Part shown: positions 10,936 to 22,948 of the stretch, piece by piece | How positions within the stretch are numbered: the first letter of the stretch is position 1 | Layout of the letters: every line of letters begins with the position of its first letter | Origin: Gamsiella multidivaricata | Lineage: Eukaryota > Mortierellomycota > Mortierellomycetes > Mortierellales > Mortierellaceae | Direction of reading: 5' to 3' | Assembly (NCBI RefSeq): GCF_025024155.1 | Contig: NW_026251790.1 | Coordinates: forward strand, 93,759-157,758 | Length of the DNA: 64,000 nucleotides | The notes under the pieces: model-generated | Databases searched by the model: none | What the model was told of the DNA's origin: nothing | What the model saw: only the letters and a program-made list of their open reading frames with translations | Made by a program: the position numbers and the translations under genes

Positions 10936-11869
10936 GGCTGAGATTGGGTTGTTGCTTGACGGAGAGGAGATGCTGTTGGTGATGATGAAGATCTTGAGTT
11001 GGTTGCTTGGAGTGCTTGAGTAGCTTGAGTAGCTTGAATAGCTTGAGTAGCTTGAGTAGCTTGAGTAGCTTAAGATGCTTGAGGTGTTGAGATGGAGAGC
11101 AGCAAGAAAGTGGGGAATGCAGACATATTTATACACACGAAAGGAAGAAGCACTGCGTTCTTTTTCGGAGGAAAAAAAAGAAAAAAAAGACAAAGAATAA
11201 CCCTCCCAGAACAGGTGCGGTTCTTTCCAGGAGTGTGCAAGTCCGTTTGTGCACCTGCAGCGCCGTATGTCTCTTGGCCACTGTGTGTGTTCGGTATCCC
11301 CACTACGTGACATTGCCTTCCATTCTTAGCACCATTGGACCATTGGGGCGATGGATGCTTAATTTGACACCGCGCAAGTGCTTGTTGTTGCCCTAATATG
11401 TCGTGCAACCCCTGGCGCGGCTTTATTTCTGGACTGGGCATGTTCTCCACTGCGTTCTCGGCAAATAAAATTGACATCACTGCTTCTTGAGAGCACATTG
11501 CCAGGGCGAGGAGTAGAAATGAGCGATGGCGGGGGGAGAATTAAGGTTGCCGAGCCAAGCGCGACAGTTTCTTCACGCTCCACTTCTCCGCTGGGTCCAG
11601 CTGCGGTCGTAGTTGGCGTCAAATGCGTGTGTACTATTGCTATGCGCTGCGTTGTTGCTTGGCTGTCAAAGCAGTGCCAAGGTCCGAAGCACTCAGGGAA
11701 TCATAGCGGACAGGGACGTATAAAAAGGACTACGGTTCTCTGTTTCTTTAAGTTCCTCATCCACAAACGCAACTGACAACAGTCCAAAGCAACTCCACTC
11801 AAGCAGCTCAAGGCTTCCATCATCACCAACAGCATCTCCTCTCCGTTAAGCAACAACCCAATCGCAACC
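10936..11869. promoter_or_regulatory. Bidirectional promoter of MPFFK genes 1 and 2
   Basis: Two MPFFK-family genes diverge from this 0.93-kb region. It holds TATTTATA (11126-11133) for the minus gene and TATAAAA (11719-11725) for the plus gene. The 17-bp CATTGCCTTCCATTCTT at 11311-11327 lies between them and also occurs upstream of another family member (33367-33383, opposite orientation). Confidence 0.55.
10990..11075. repeat. 9-bp tandem repeat in a 5' leader, variable between arms
   Basis: Six GAGTAGCTT-type units here match three in the right arm. This explains the 27-bp offset between the two arms. Confidence 0.85.
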
Positions 11870-12070
11870 ATGTCTCTCTTCAAGTCCAACAAGAACAAGA
11901 CCTCCTCTGCTGCCTCGACCCCAGTCCAGACTCCAGCCCAGACCCCCCGCCCGTCGATCCAAACAGCCCGCACTACCAACCAGTCGAACCTGCTGACCTT
12001 CGATCAGGTCATCGATCTGACAATGAAAAAGTCAAGCTACAACACGGTCACTGGTCCCAGTCTCCTCTAA
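11870..12070 (+). CDS. MPFFK-family small protein 2 (left arm, inner)
   Basis: 66 residues in one exon. It begins MSLFKSNKNKTSSAAS and has a doubled Thr-Pro module (TPVQTPAQTPRPS), then NLLTFDQVIDLTMKKSSYN and GPSLL. It lies divergently from protein 1. A strong TATAAAA sits at 11719-11725, about 150 bp upstream. Its positional twin in the right arm (27045-27233) shares this gene's promoter and 3' flank but has the coding sequence of the outer gene, so the left copy probably keeps the older state. The role is unknown; it should be intracellular because no signal peptide is present. Confidence 0.75.
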   Translation: MSLFKSNKNKTSSAASTPVQTPAQTPRPSIQTARTTNQSNLLTFDQVIDLTMKKSSYNTVTGPSLL

Positions 12071-12265
12071 CGAGGAGGTGCACGTCTCTCCAGGCATTCC
12101 CTCATATTCAACTCCGCATTCAACATCACATCAAATTGTACAATAGTCCTGAAAATCCAATGCAATAAACGTATACCTTTGCGCAAATATAAATAAGCAA
12201 CTGTTGCTTAACATGATGATTGGTTAATAGGATGCCAGAAGATAGATCTATTTCGACTCAACAGA

Positions 12266-15200
12266 CTAGGGAGTGAATGTGATTGAGGTGGAGGATCGCA
12301 GTGCGGTTGTGCTCGAGGATGGTCGAGCATGCATCGACCCATGGGACTGTGTATAACTCGAATTATCGCTCAGCATCTTTGTAAGAGGTGCGGGCGGCTG
12401 AGGGAACGCGCGGAAGGCTTCGAGACGTCGCAGACGCAGGCGGTATAGAATGTCGTCTAGACAATGCTCGATGCTGCAATGGTTCTTGATGATGGATATT
12501 TCTATGAAACGACAGTAGAGTGAAGCGTATTAGTAAAATACAAGGGCGAAAAAAAAAAAAGCAGAAGGGAGAGCTGAGGGAGGAAACACTTACTTGGCCA
12601 TGTGGCACGTTCTCCTTTCAGGGTGGCATCAACCAGGAACTGGACAGTTGGATTGGTGACGATATTCAGATAGTCATCGATGCCGAGATCGGGCACAATC
12701 GTGATATCACCGTAGTAACGCTGCGACATGATCGCCTGCACTTTCTGGATCAGCTCAGGCATAATCCCGAGGATCGACATCTATGAGATATCCAAAGGAA
12801 AGAAAGGAAATGGCTGTTAGATACGAAATCAAACCATAGTATGATACCTTAGGTTCCAAAAGTAAGCCATACTTGGTTCATTCGGTGCTGCAGCTCAAAT
12901 CTCGCTTGGTAGAGCATCCAGCCTACAACTCGGTTGGTTGGAGATCGGGCTAGCGAATTGTGCAGAAACGGTACGATATATGGATTGACTTGACACACAA
13001 TAAAGTGGTTCACGTTGAACAGCTCCGACAGTTTGTTCATCGGAAGGTCACTAGAAGAAAGTTGATGTCAGATTAGTCGTGTCCTAAGTAGGGAACCAAA
13101 TATCTCCATAGCTCCAGAAGCTACTTACCCGTCGACGGATCCATCGATCCAATGGTATCCTATCAAAGGAGTCCCAAAGTAATATAGAGAACGATTAGAT
13201 TGACGCTTGAAGCACCGTATTAGAAAGTGAATTCCAGTCGACTTACGTGACGGATTCCATTGAACCTCTTCTCCGTTTTTATCTTTGGCCATCAGAGGCG
13301 CCGAGTTGTAGATGAATGGAGCTGCGCAAGATGTTGCTCTACCGATAGAAAGAGCGTTAGCACTGAGCACAACGCAACCAGGCCACGGCAGCCAAAGTAT
13401 ATATCGCACTTACACTGCAGACCAAATGAGGACATTGGGCGCAGTCAGGTAGTTCAAAAGTCGTGGCATTTCGAACGTCGCGGAAGTGCTCACTGTGACA
13501 TTAAGGATACGTCTTGTTCTGTTGTATGCTTCCTGAAAGGTGACATCTCCAATGTTGTCCTTCAATGCCGCTTTCAGCACCTGAGCGTCGAATAATGCAC
13601 CTACGAGATAATAACAAGTATACAACGGTTTGAATGAGAAGCAATAACAGAGAGAGCCGGCATAGATAATGCTATGTTTTGTTTGCAATACCATTCTTCA
13701 AAAAGTGGATGAGTCTGGCCAGAACGTCTCCTTGCTCTTCAGGGGTGTGAAAAACGGTCTATGTCGTAAGCAAAGGTTGCTAGGTAGATTAGAAAGATGA
13801 TGTCCCAGTAGTTAAACCAAGTCAACCGATGAATGCGAGAATAGTGGGACTTACAAAGTTAAACTTTTCAAACTGGAGCATAGATGGGATTTCTTCATCG
13901 GTGCGCGTGCAAAGTATGGCCGCAATGATCGAACCGCACGAGGACCCAGAAATGATCCTTGGCAGCAGTTGGGTCTCGTAGAGCGTTTTGATGACTCCGA
14001 TATGCATCAGGCCCATGGTTGCGCCTCCGCTGAGCAAGAGCGCCGTACGGCCAAATGCTTGACGAGTGTGGGTGAAGAACTCTAGCTTGGCAGCCATCGG
14101 AAAGTCATCGATCTCTGTATCGCAGATGATGTTGAGCTGCCGGATGACCTCAGAATTGTAATCCTCAATTAGACGCTTCGTCCCGATGTTGGTCTCTGCA
14201 TACAATTGGGGTCGTCCCACATTGCCGAGGTTTCGGGAGAGCGAGGTACGGAGCAAGAAGATCATTAGGCCAAGATCGCCGGATTCTCGGGCCTTGGCCA
14301 ATTGGGATAATCGCTCCTGCATTATCTCGTAGTCGTAATGGGGCGATCTGGGATCATTTTTCCACTTGTCTTTGCCTTGAAGTCGGTCCAGGATGGCGGC
14401 TGCTTCGGCCCATTGTTCGTAATTCGTGGCTGCTTTGAGCAGATGGGTATAGTAGGCCTTGGGATCGCGCGATCGAAGTAGGGACTCGTAGATTTTCTAT
14501 ATACGTAGCGACATAGGACCAATTGTGCCATTATTAGATCTTTTGCCTTGGACTGAAGAGTTGAGAGCAATATGCAGCGCGGACGATCATGTGCCAAAAA
14601 TCTAAGTGAAGACAGGGTGTGAAAGATATATATCTCCACAGGCAGCAATGAGCGTTAACGTCATTTGAAGGTGGTCTGCATACCTTTGACCAATGCTTGC
14701 CGACAGCATAAGCGACGGAGCTCACTGTGGAGGTGACAGTCGGGATTAGGCCCTTGTCCTGCTGCTGTTCTCTCTGCGTTTCCTGGCAATTATTCAACTC
14801 TTCCTCTTCCTCCTCATCGTGCCATCCGCCATTAGAATCAAAGGAGAAGGACCTTCGTGAGAGGTGTGGTCGTGTCTTTGGAAGGAGTGTGGCCCCTCCG
14901 CTGCTATGTTTCTCCAGGTCCTTATCGTTAATGTGTTTGAGTCGACTCTTCAGCTGGCTGGGGAGGTCATTCAGCATTTTAGCACGAGTGTGGGTGTTGA
15001 GGCGTGCCAATGTCAAGGGTTGATCCTCTTCACTGTCGTCATCCATTAGCATCTCTCTGCGGATCACGATTTCCCCATGGTCAAAGTCTCCTTCCACGAT
15101 GCCCTCGTCCTCCTCCTCGTCTTCCTCCCCCTCGTCATCGTCTCCACCATCATCGTCCTCTTCATCTTCGTCGATATCGAACTCATACAGACTGGGTGGG

Positions 15201-15307
15201 CCTGTACTACAATGATCAGAATATGGGAAAGGAAGGTTGGTTTCGGAGATACATAGATCATAATCCTCGTCCATAACGGGGACCACATTTGGCGAAGTCC
15301 TGCTCAT
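12266..15307 (-). CDS. Patatin-domain triacylglycerol lipase, Tgl3/4/5-SDP1 type
   Basis: Nine exons (15307-14684, 14496-13855, 13758-13692, 13600-13414, 13338-13247, 13159-13129, 13050-12873, 12780-12594, 12501-12266) give 747 residues. Residues 1-208 are a disordered, highly acidic extension with Asp/Glu runs. Then comes the DUF3336-like helical region (RDPKAYYTHLLKAATNYEQW) and the patatin core: glycine-rich SGGATMG (about 364), nucleophile motif GSSCG with Ser near 394, and DGSVDG near 543 supplying the second half of a Ser-Asp dyad. SIEHCLDDILYRLRLRRLEAF near the C-terminus is typical of the Tgl/SDP1 group. The family hydrolyses triacylglycerol at lipid droplets. The stop lies about 0.1 kb from the left arm. 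The join of exons 1 and 2 is the least certain; all joins close in frame. Confidence 0.88.
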
Positions 15308-16589
15308 GGTGAATGGGAGCGAATATGTGATGGGTTGGTTATGAACTTGTTGTGGAATGTAGTTATCTATGTGAAGTGTGAAATAGCGAATGCGGGATAG
15401 TGAATATGGAGTGAGCAAATGAAAGCGATACAGAAAATGAGGTAAGGTGCTGTTGCAGCACAGAGACAAAGGAAGGGAGTGAAAGCAGGAAAGGTAGTGG
15501 CGATTGAGATGTCGATTGAGATTAGAATGAGAAGCTGGGTCTGCAGTGATGGTGATGGTGATGGTGAAGGTGGGGGAGTTGAAGAAAACGAAACGCGTGC
15601 CACTGCTTGATTTGGACAGAAGCAGCATGTGAAAAAATGTATGTGTGGATTGTTCGTCGCACGATGTAACCATCGCCGTCGCATGGCAATTTGTGCACGC
15701 TCCCAGGCATTAGGAACGCAGCATATCTCTGCCCTAGACGACCATGGCATAATATTGCATTGGCAGAGTGCAAACAGGACCAATGCGTTTTGCTTTTTTA
15801 CCATGAAAACCTCTTAGAGCAGTTGACACCATTTGGCACTGAGCTTTCTGTATCGGAAAAAAGTCAATAGGGCTGTGGGGAAGGCATGCCCGCTCTTTTT
15901 TTTTTTTTTTTTTTTTCCGGGCCCATGATTACATCGACTCTTGGCTGTGTTGTGTGATCGTCATTGTTGGACCACAAAAAATGAAAAATAGTCGACGCGC
16001 GCTATTCTTATCATCCTCACCTGTGTTCCCCCTTGACCATCCTTTGAACATCTAACCTTGCAACCAACAGACCACAATAGAGTTTGAATTGATAAAACAC
16101 ATCGTGTCCTGGCCGCAGCAGGTTCCAATTTGTGGGTAGACATTTCATGCACAGCTACCGAGTAACCTGGGAATGCTGTCTAACAGAGGGCACCATCAAC
16201 TGCTGCAGAGGAGTAGCAGCAGGAGCCAGAGGGAGCCGGGGCGTATCTTTTATCCAGCTTTCCTGTCTTGGCAAAAACTGGTGCAAGAAAAGAACATATG
16301 CTGTGACTGCGTAGTGGGGCCAAAGTCTTGGCACACAGCAAACCTCGCTTTTATGCACTTTCCCTTCCTTCCTTTTCATCCAACGAACACTTCCCCCCAC
16401 ACACACGCACCCTTTCTTCAGCCCTACCTTTACCTCCTTCGTTCTCCCTCCCACTCATTCTTTCGCTGATACCATCCCGCTCCCCCTTCCACAGTCATCC
16501 TGGCTACATAAGGAACAACAGCAACAGCAGCAACGGACAAACGTCAGCAACAACGCAGGACAGCAGGCGCACTCAACCAAGAAACAGCT
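15308..16589. other. Divergent promoter between lipase and PacC genes
   Basis: About 1.3 kb between two divergent start codons. It contains a poly-T run (about 15895-15917) and pyrimidine-rich stretches. I see no separate gene; frames here extend the lipase leader only. Confidence 0.55.
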
Positions 16590-19353
16590 ATGGAAGGCAG
16601 CCCATCGCCCCCTCCTTTCATCTTCTCGGACGACTATATCTGTCAGTGGGACTCGTGTCTCAAGACCTTTGATGACGCTGAGCGACTCTACACGCATCTG
16701 AAGGACGAGCATGTCGGCCGCAAAGCGCACCATAACCTCTGTCTGACATGCAGATGGGACAAGTGCACAGTACCGACTTTTGCCAAGAGAGACCATATCA
16801 CTTCCCACCTCCGCATCCATGTTGCCTCGAAGCCGCACTGCTGCGAGGTAGGTAGACCAGCACAACCGGTTTATCCTCTCTTTATTTCTTTTGTGCGACA
16901 TGCTTGCATACTTTAATGGTGGATGTCGATCAACTAGCTCTGTGTCTAACCTTTTGATGGCCTCAATAGCTCTGTAAAAAGAGATTTAAGCGACCGCAGG
17001 ACCTCAAGAAGCACGAAAAGACCCATCAAGGTAGCGATGGCGCCATAGTCCCAAACGCCGCAACAGCGTCGAAACCGACATCATCATCCTCAGGGCATTT
17101 GAAACCCGGCGGAAATCCCGCCCTGCCTCTTACTCCCCCAACGGCTCTGGATCGCTCTCCTTCAATCGCTTCCGCCACCACGGGCTCCACCCTCTCGCCC
17201 TACTCTCTACCACTCTCCCCTGCAGATACAGCCGAGTCATGGAACCCCGGTCTTTGTAAGGATTGCCGCCTGACTGTGTCTGTACTCTCTGACGGCAAGC
17301 CAACTAACGTGCATGCGCCTCTTCTTTTGTGCTAGCTTCGCCCTCATACTCGACCAACTCCGATCTTTTCAGCTCCCCCAACGCACCAGACCTGGAATTA
17401 GATATGATGAACAGCTGTTTCGATCGATCCAGTATTGACGTATCTGGCACATACTATGGCGCCTTCCCAAGCAGCAATATCTACGACGACATGGTTTCGC
17501 CTCAGAGTGCTAAGCGATCACGCGATGGCTTTGATGAGGTCTTGTCTGAAACGCTGGGGGCGTTCGCAGTTGAGTCCAAGAAGAAGAAAACGGATGCAGC
17601 TTACAATGAGGGTATGTCAAATTGTGCCGTATGTCATTTCTTCAAGTCCTTTTTAGAGTGTAATGTCTAACGCTGACTAACCTTCACTTCATGCCATGCC
17701 TGTACAGATATAATGGGTCCACTCAATGCACTGTCGGCACTCATGGAAGTCAACCCATTGACATCGGATCGCCTATTGTCATCGCTGCCTAACGTGACAG
17801 ACTGGAATCAGTTTAATCAGCTCAACCACTTTTGCTCGACACTTTTCGAGGATGTCAGTGGAGAAGCCTTCGAACCCCAGTCCTACGACACGCCACTGTT
17901 CCCAGAGTATGAGCAAAAGCCGTCAACACTTGCGTTAGATGCAGAATTCGCTGGAACTATTGATTTAGACAGCAACATGAGTGCATTTAGTACGGCCCAA
18001 GTGGACTCGATCTACAGCACGATTATCCCAGATGATTCGTTCGTGTCTTCGTCGACTTTGGCTTGGAATACATCACTCTCACAACCGGGACCTGCCGTCA
18101 GGCACTCGCAGCCGGTCAAGCATAGTATGCAGCAACCCAATCGGTTCATTCATCCACAGTACGTGTCGCTACCTGCACTGCAGCAGGGTGCTGCCCCGAT
18201 CAAGAACGAGTCTGTTGAGGAGATCATTAAACCAACAGTTGTTTTACAGGAAAAGAGGACATACGTTGAAGTATCTATACAAACAGCGGAGAAGATGGCG
18301 GCGGACGAATTGAGGATGTTGAAGCAGCGACCAACAGTGATAAGGCGGAAGTCGCGCCAGCTCATCGACACTGATGCCCTTTTGGAATCGGTCCCCGAAG
18401 CCCCGGATACGCCTATGCCGGATATTAATGTGGAGGAGACGGTGGCGGCACTTGAAGCAGATATCCCCGAAACTCAGGAGCAGGATCAGTCAAGTAGCCG
18501 TTCTAATGAACAATCACCTGGTGTAACCATTTCTTCAGCACCCACGTCCGCGCCCGAAACAAATTCGTCCAAATACGAAAGCTATCTTCAAAGAGCAAAG
18601 GCCAGGCAAGCGGCCGTCGCTGCCGCCTCTGCTGCAGCAACTGCTGCAGCGATGGAGCCGGTCGACCCTGTCGAAGCCATGTCCCGTCAGCTCGCGCAAA
18701 CACACATCGATGGCACCGACTTCAAGCCCATCCTCAAACCTTCTACCACAAAACCTATCATAGAGGGCGATGTGGAGCGACAGATCAAGGCAGCCAAGGC
18801 ACGTTCTCTATGCTCACAGGACCCCATTCGCAAGCAGCATGCCGAGGTTGTATTGAACCTGCTCAGGAGCATCGATACCATTATGGCCGACCATCGCAAG
18901 GCAGCACAGGCCAAGAGTGTGGCCAACCCCAGGACTGGAGGCGGCGTACATGTGCAGAATCAAGGACAAATCCGGACCGTTTCTTCATACCTCCCTCGCC
19001 GTGGAACTTCCTCGACAACGTTCCATCGCCCCTCGCCGTTACATCATGAACAGAGCGCTGATTCTCCAGATTACAGTAAACTGCGGTCAAGCCTGGCAGA
19101 AGGATCCTCATATTCATCGCCAGCCGTTCTCACGAGCTCTACGGCTCAAAGCAGTGACCATACTCCGTCCTTAAAACATGGATCAGAGGTCTCTACGGAT
19201 TCGCCGGTTCTTTATCCAACCTCGGATCTCCATCATCCGTCTGCCGTTCCGTTTGAGCTTTCGGAGGAGGAAAGGAGATTTATCGAGGAGGACAACGCCA
19301 AGACTGCAGCGGCACAGGCTGCAGCTGCCGGGTATCGTACGGCCCGTGTATAG
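16590..19353 (+). CDS. pacC/RIM101: pH-response transcription factor PacC/Rim101
   Basis: Four exons (16590-16847, 16970-17255, 17336-17611, 17708-19353) give 821 residues. Three C2H2 zinc fingers occupy about residues 18-105. The first has the family's CQW..C spacing and DEHVGRK; the second reads [22 protein letters not shown]; the third reads [19 protein letters not shown], split by intron 1. This three-finger block is diagnostic of PacC/Rim101, which binds GCCARG sites and controls alkaline-pH genes after Pal/Rim-dependent proteolysis. The rest is Ser/Thr/Pro-rich and disordered, with an Ala-rich stretch (about 18600-18660) and a conserved-looking block [16 protein letters not shown] did not identify a processing site. 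It lies between the divergent lipase and the convergent kinase. Confidence 0.93.
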
Positions 19354-19788
19354 AAATGAAAAAGCCGTCCTATATACATACCACTTTACTCCTTTATCAT
19401 TTTTGTGTTATATATAACCTCCTGTATATTGTCTTTTATGTTAAAACAGCACCTTAGTCTGCACTATTAAAACTATAATAAATAGAATGGCTACCACAGG
19501 AAAGCTACCAACACGACTGAGCGCGACTTTACTGGGTCCAGAGTACCTTTATTCAAGCTCTAGACCATATTACTTTGGTGCTGAATGACAGCCCAATGTT
19601 TGGAGATGACGAGGGAGTGAGGAAGAGAAGAGACCACCAAAGGTCGTCAGGTTGGTGTCCGTGTTCATGAAGAAGAGGTAAAATTACAATGGAGAATAGA
19701 TGATAGCAAAAAAAAGGAAAGCAAGGATCATGTCGCGGCCAGCCCGAGGATCGTTTGCGTGTGGATTTCGACGTTGCCTATCGACGGT
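19354..19788. other. Convergent 3' region, no gene
   Basis: 3' untranslated sequences of the PacC and kinase genes, AT-rich, with AATAAA-like signals near 19480. Confidence 0.6.
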
Positions 19789-22700
19789 TTACATATAATC
19801 ATCGTCGCCATCGTGGTGTAAAGTGACTAAGAAAGAACGGTAGTAGATGATAACACAAAGCATCGTTAGCAAGGCTACAAGCATAAGTACAACAACAACA
19901 ACAATATGTCGCAATAAGCCTTGACGGTATTTTAGTCCGCTCAAAAAGGCACTCACCAGAACTAAAGTTGGCAAACAGATTCCTTGCGCCCGGCTGCTGC
20001 AGCACCAATTCCTCGCCATCCATATCCAGACTGACACTCTCATGCATCTGACGGAAATTAATTGCGTCCGCACCAAAGCTCTGCTGGGGTATAATCGGTG
20101 GGGGCAGGTGCCGCAACAGCGCCCAATTGGTTGTCTTGAAGAACGGATGTTGCTTCACATCACTCGCCCCGGCCTTCGACCCTAGTCGGAGCTGGTCGTC
20201 CTTGATCAATAGCTTCCGGATCAAAGATTTACAGAGCGCTGTAACCTGCTGAGGTTGTTCCGGGAACTGCACGTCCGTATGCAGGATCGAATCAAAGGTC
20301 GCGTTCCTGTCCTTGCCCTTGAACGGCGTCACCCCAAACAACATCTCATAAATAAGGATACCTAACGTCCACCAGTCGACTGAAGATGTATGCCCGGTTC
20401 CCTTGATGACCTCGGGTGCAATGTATTCTATTAGAATGAGAAACCGCGATTTGCAGGTCAGTCATGGGATTTTTTTGCGACAAATTTCAGTTTGGTCCGC
20501 CATTGTCCAGCCATGTATCGATCGCACTAGCGTACCTTCAGTGCCGACGAAACTATTTGTCCGTAAATTAGCAATGCAAGACTTCGTGTCGATGGCTGGA
20601 GGAGTCGATGGTGATGTTGATTTCACAATCGTGGGTTCGCCTGCTGGTGAAGATTGCTTCGATAGATCAAAGTCTGTCAACATAATATGCCCTGTATGAT
20701 GCAGCAGAATATCTAAAAAAAATTTCCAGTTGCGAATGTCAATATCGGAACGTTAGAAGCTACATTCTGAAGGCCACCAGGAGGAGGAGAGGGAAGGTTC
20801 TCGCATCTTCATGATATGTATCATACAGCAAAGTCATCGTTCTTACTTTCTGGTTTCAAGTCTCGGTAGATAAAGCCCATGAGATGCAGGTATTCGAGCG
20901 CTGCAATCACCTCAGCGGCATAGAACTTTGCGTCCTCCTCCAGCAGATGTTTTCCTGGTCTCATTTGCAGGGCTAGCAATTGATAATACAAAACGCGGTA
21001 AGATACCATGGCTTGGATAATAGGCCTAGACGATTTCGTCCACAATCTCCAATGGTAGGCTCACTCTGTTACCTCGAAAGAATTCGCCTCCCATGCAGTA
21101 TTCCATACAGAGATAGAGATATTCCTCTGACTGAAAAGAGTGGTATAATGTAACAATGAATGGGTGGTTGGATGTGGCTAGAATCTCCTGCTCTGCGAAT
21201 GCTCTTTTGATTTTGTTGCGCTTAATCATTTCCTTCTTCGAAAGCACTGCATGATTGAAACAATAATAAACGTTATTAGGTTGGGTATTACGATCTGATA
21301 GGGTATGGCGTGCATGTTCTTTTTTTTTTTCCTTCGCTCTTCTCATTCCTGAGTGCTGGTAAAAATGAGAATGGCACAACTGCATCATTTGCATTACCTT
21401 TCATAGCATAAAGACGATCCGTCTCCTTCTGGCGAACGAGATAGACCTTCCCCACGTCGCCCTTGCCAAGCATTCGAATCTTGACAAAGCTGCTGGGTGC
21501 GACCTCGATCGATTTTTTCTTGATCGAGTTGGAGGAATATGTCCTACGAAAGGTGCCTGCACGCCTGAGGTCTAGAGCAGAGCCATTAAGGCTCTTGGGG
21601 ATATTGAGATGGAAACTATCTTTGGTCGAGGGGCTATAATGGACCGTTGTTCCGGTCCCTGTAGAGGAGGTGGTCATGGTGGAACCAAGGGTCGTACTCG
21701 ATTTGGCAGCAGGGGACGAGGAGTTGTATGCGCCCAAATATCCATTAGTGCTGCTACTCTTTGTGCTGTTGTTCTTGCGAAGGGATTCCTCTACTGCGGC
21801 CTTCGTGTTGGGGGTGGAGGCGACCCGCCTGAGAAACTGTGAATGAAGAAAAGATACCAGGCCAGCAATGTTAGTATTGGTTAATGAGGCAAGGAATAGA
21901 AGGGCACGTGAAGTAATGAACGATAGACGACTAAATGTATTGCTTTTTTTCATAGACACATTCAGTTCTCCCCGTTCAAGGAAAAGAAAAGTTGTGCATT
22001 TGTACATTACAAATGACATCGGACGGTTGAGGGGGTAATCAACGCTTGTTCACAGTCAGAATAAAGACAGTTTGGCTGAATAAAAATAGACACAGATAAC
22101 AATGGGTAGACTAGTGTGTTGAATCAGCAGTGACGATGGGAACTGTGGAGCTGAGGACGAAAAGGGACGTGTTTGTGGTAAATGTATTTGGATTAAAAAA
22201 AACCAAAGTGGAGACAGATGAGACAGATGAGAGAGTGTGTGAGATGAAGAGGATGAGGATGATGGGATGATGACAATCGGAAGAGTGGAGTGGAATGGAC
22301 AATGGCAAAGTAAGGCTAGAAAAGGAGCGCCTTTATTGAATTACGAACCCTAATAGGGACACTTTTCATTTCCGCCGTATGACAAATTAGCAAATTTGAT
22401 TGATTAGCCCGAAACAGAGCCAGCCAGGAACAGAGTTGGCTGATGCAACGTGCTACTTTCAATTGCCTGGACCACTCAATTGCATCCCTTATTGTAAGCC
22501 CATGGTAAACACACACATCTTTCTTTTAAAAATAACCCATTGCATGCACTCTCTTAACATATTTGCAACTATATCCTCCCCAAGGTGTACATGTATACAG
22601 TACATGGATTATGGACTTAGTGTTTTGAGATGTCTCCTTATTTCATTTATTTTATGACGTTCTTGAAGTTTCCTCACTCCACTGATTCATTCGTTTCGAA

Positions 22701-22948
22701 ATGGAGAAGACTAATCAGACAAAACTTACCGACTTCCGACTTTCTGACTTTAACTGGGTTGAGGTCGTTAATGCTGGGTCATAGTAGTCATTTGGGGACT
22801 CGTTCTTGCCCCCACCAAATTTGAAGAACGACCTCAGTTTTGAGTGCAGGTTTGGGGAGACATACGAAGGAGCTGGCGATGCGATAATGGTGAGGGATGA
22901 GGACGAACTTGGAGAGTAGGAGGCGGGATAGTCAGTGGAAGTTGGCAT
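19789..22948 (-). CDS. AGC protein kinase, Nrc2/Fpk1/Kin82 type
   Basis: Seven exons (22948-22730, 21836-21398, 21246-21073, 20972-20847, 20712-20536, 20427-19957, 19826-19789) give 547 residues. About 190 residues of Ser-rich disordered N-terminus precede the kinase domain. The glycine loop is [11 protein letters not shown] (about 197), the ATP lysine lies in YAMK (219), the catalytic loop is YRDLKPEN, and the magnesium motif is DFD rather than DFG. DFD and the activation-loop insertion (about 40 residues, Ser/Thr/Pro-rich, before FVGTEEYIAPEV) are family traits of the plant PVPK/fungal Nrc2-Fpk1 branch. Fpk1 and Kin82 activate phospholipid flippases in yeast; Nrc2 affects hyphal growth. Intron 1 is long (about 0.9 kb). 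It converges on pacC and diverges from the acyl-CoA synthetase. Confidence 0.9.

Larger units (their letters stand above)
9029..12153 (+). repeat. Left arm of large inverted duplication
   Basis: From 9029 to about 11030 every position p matches the complement of 39093-p in the right arm with no length change that I can find. Beyond a 27-bp repeat-number difference near 11040-11070 the match continues with sum 39120. Single-base differences in the outer 2 kb are few. The inner part (about 11500-12153) is clearly more diverged. The outer edge is AT-rich DNA next to ACGCGTC. The arm holds one decayed MxLPVM fragment and two divergent MPFFK-family genes. I see no terminal repeats or transposase inside it, so it looks like a segmental duplication rather than a transposon. 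Confidence 0.95.

Noticed and set aside
10747..11313. 188-residue extension of MPFFK protein 1 (and its twin at 27807)
   Set aside because: The extra part translates the variable 9-bp leader repeat and promoter; all paralogs start at MP[FL]F downstream of a TATA box.
14534..14683. Continuation of lipase exon 1 into the intron (DFWHMIVRAAYC reading)
   Set aside because: No splice pair keeps this piece in phase. The direct phase-0 join to KIYESLL restores the family sequence.
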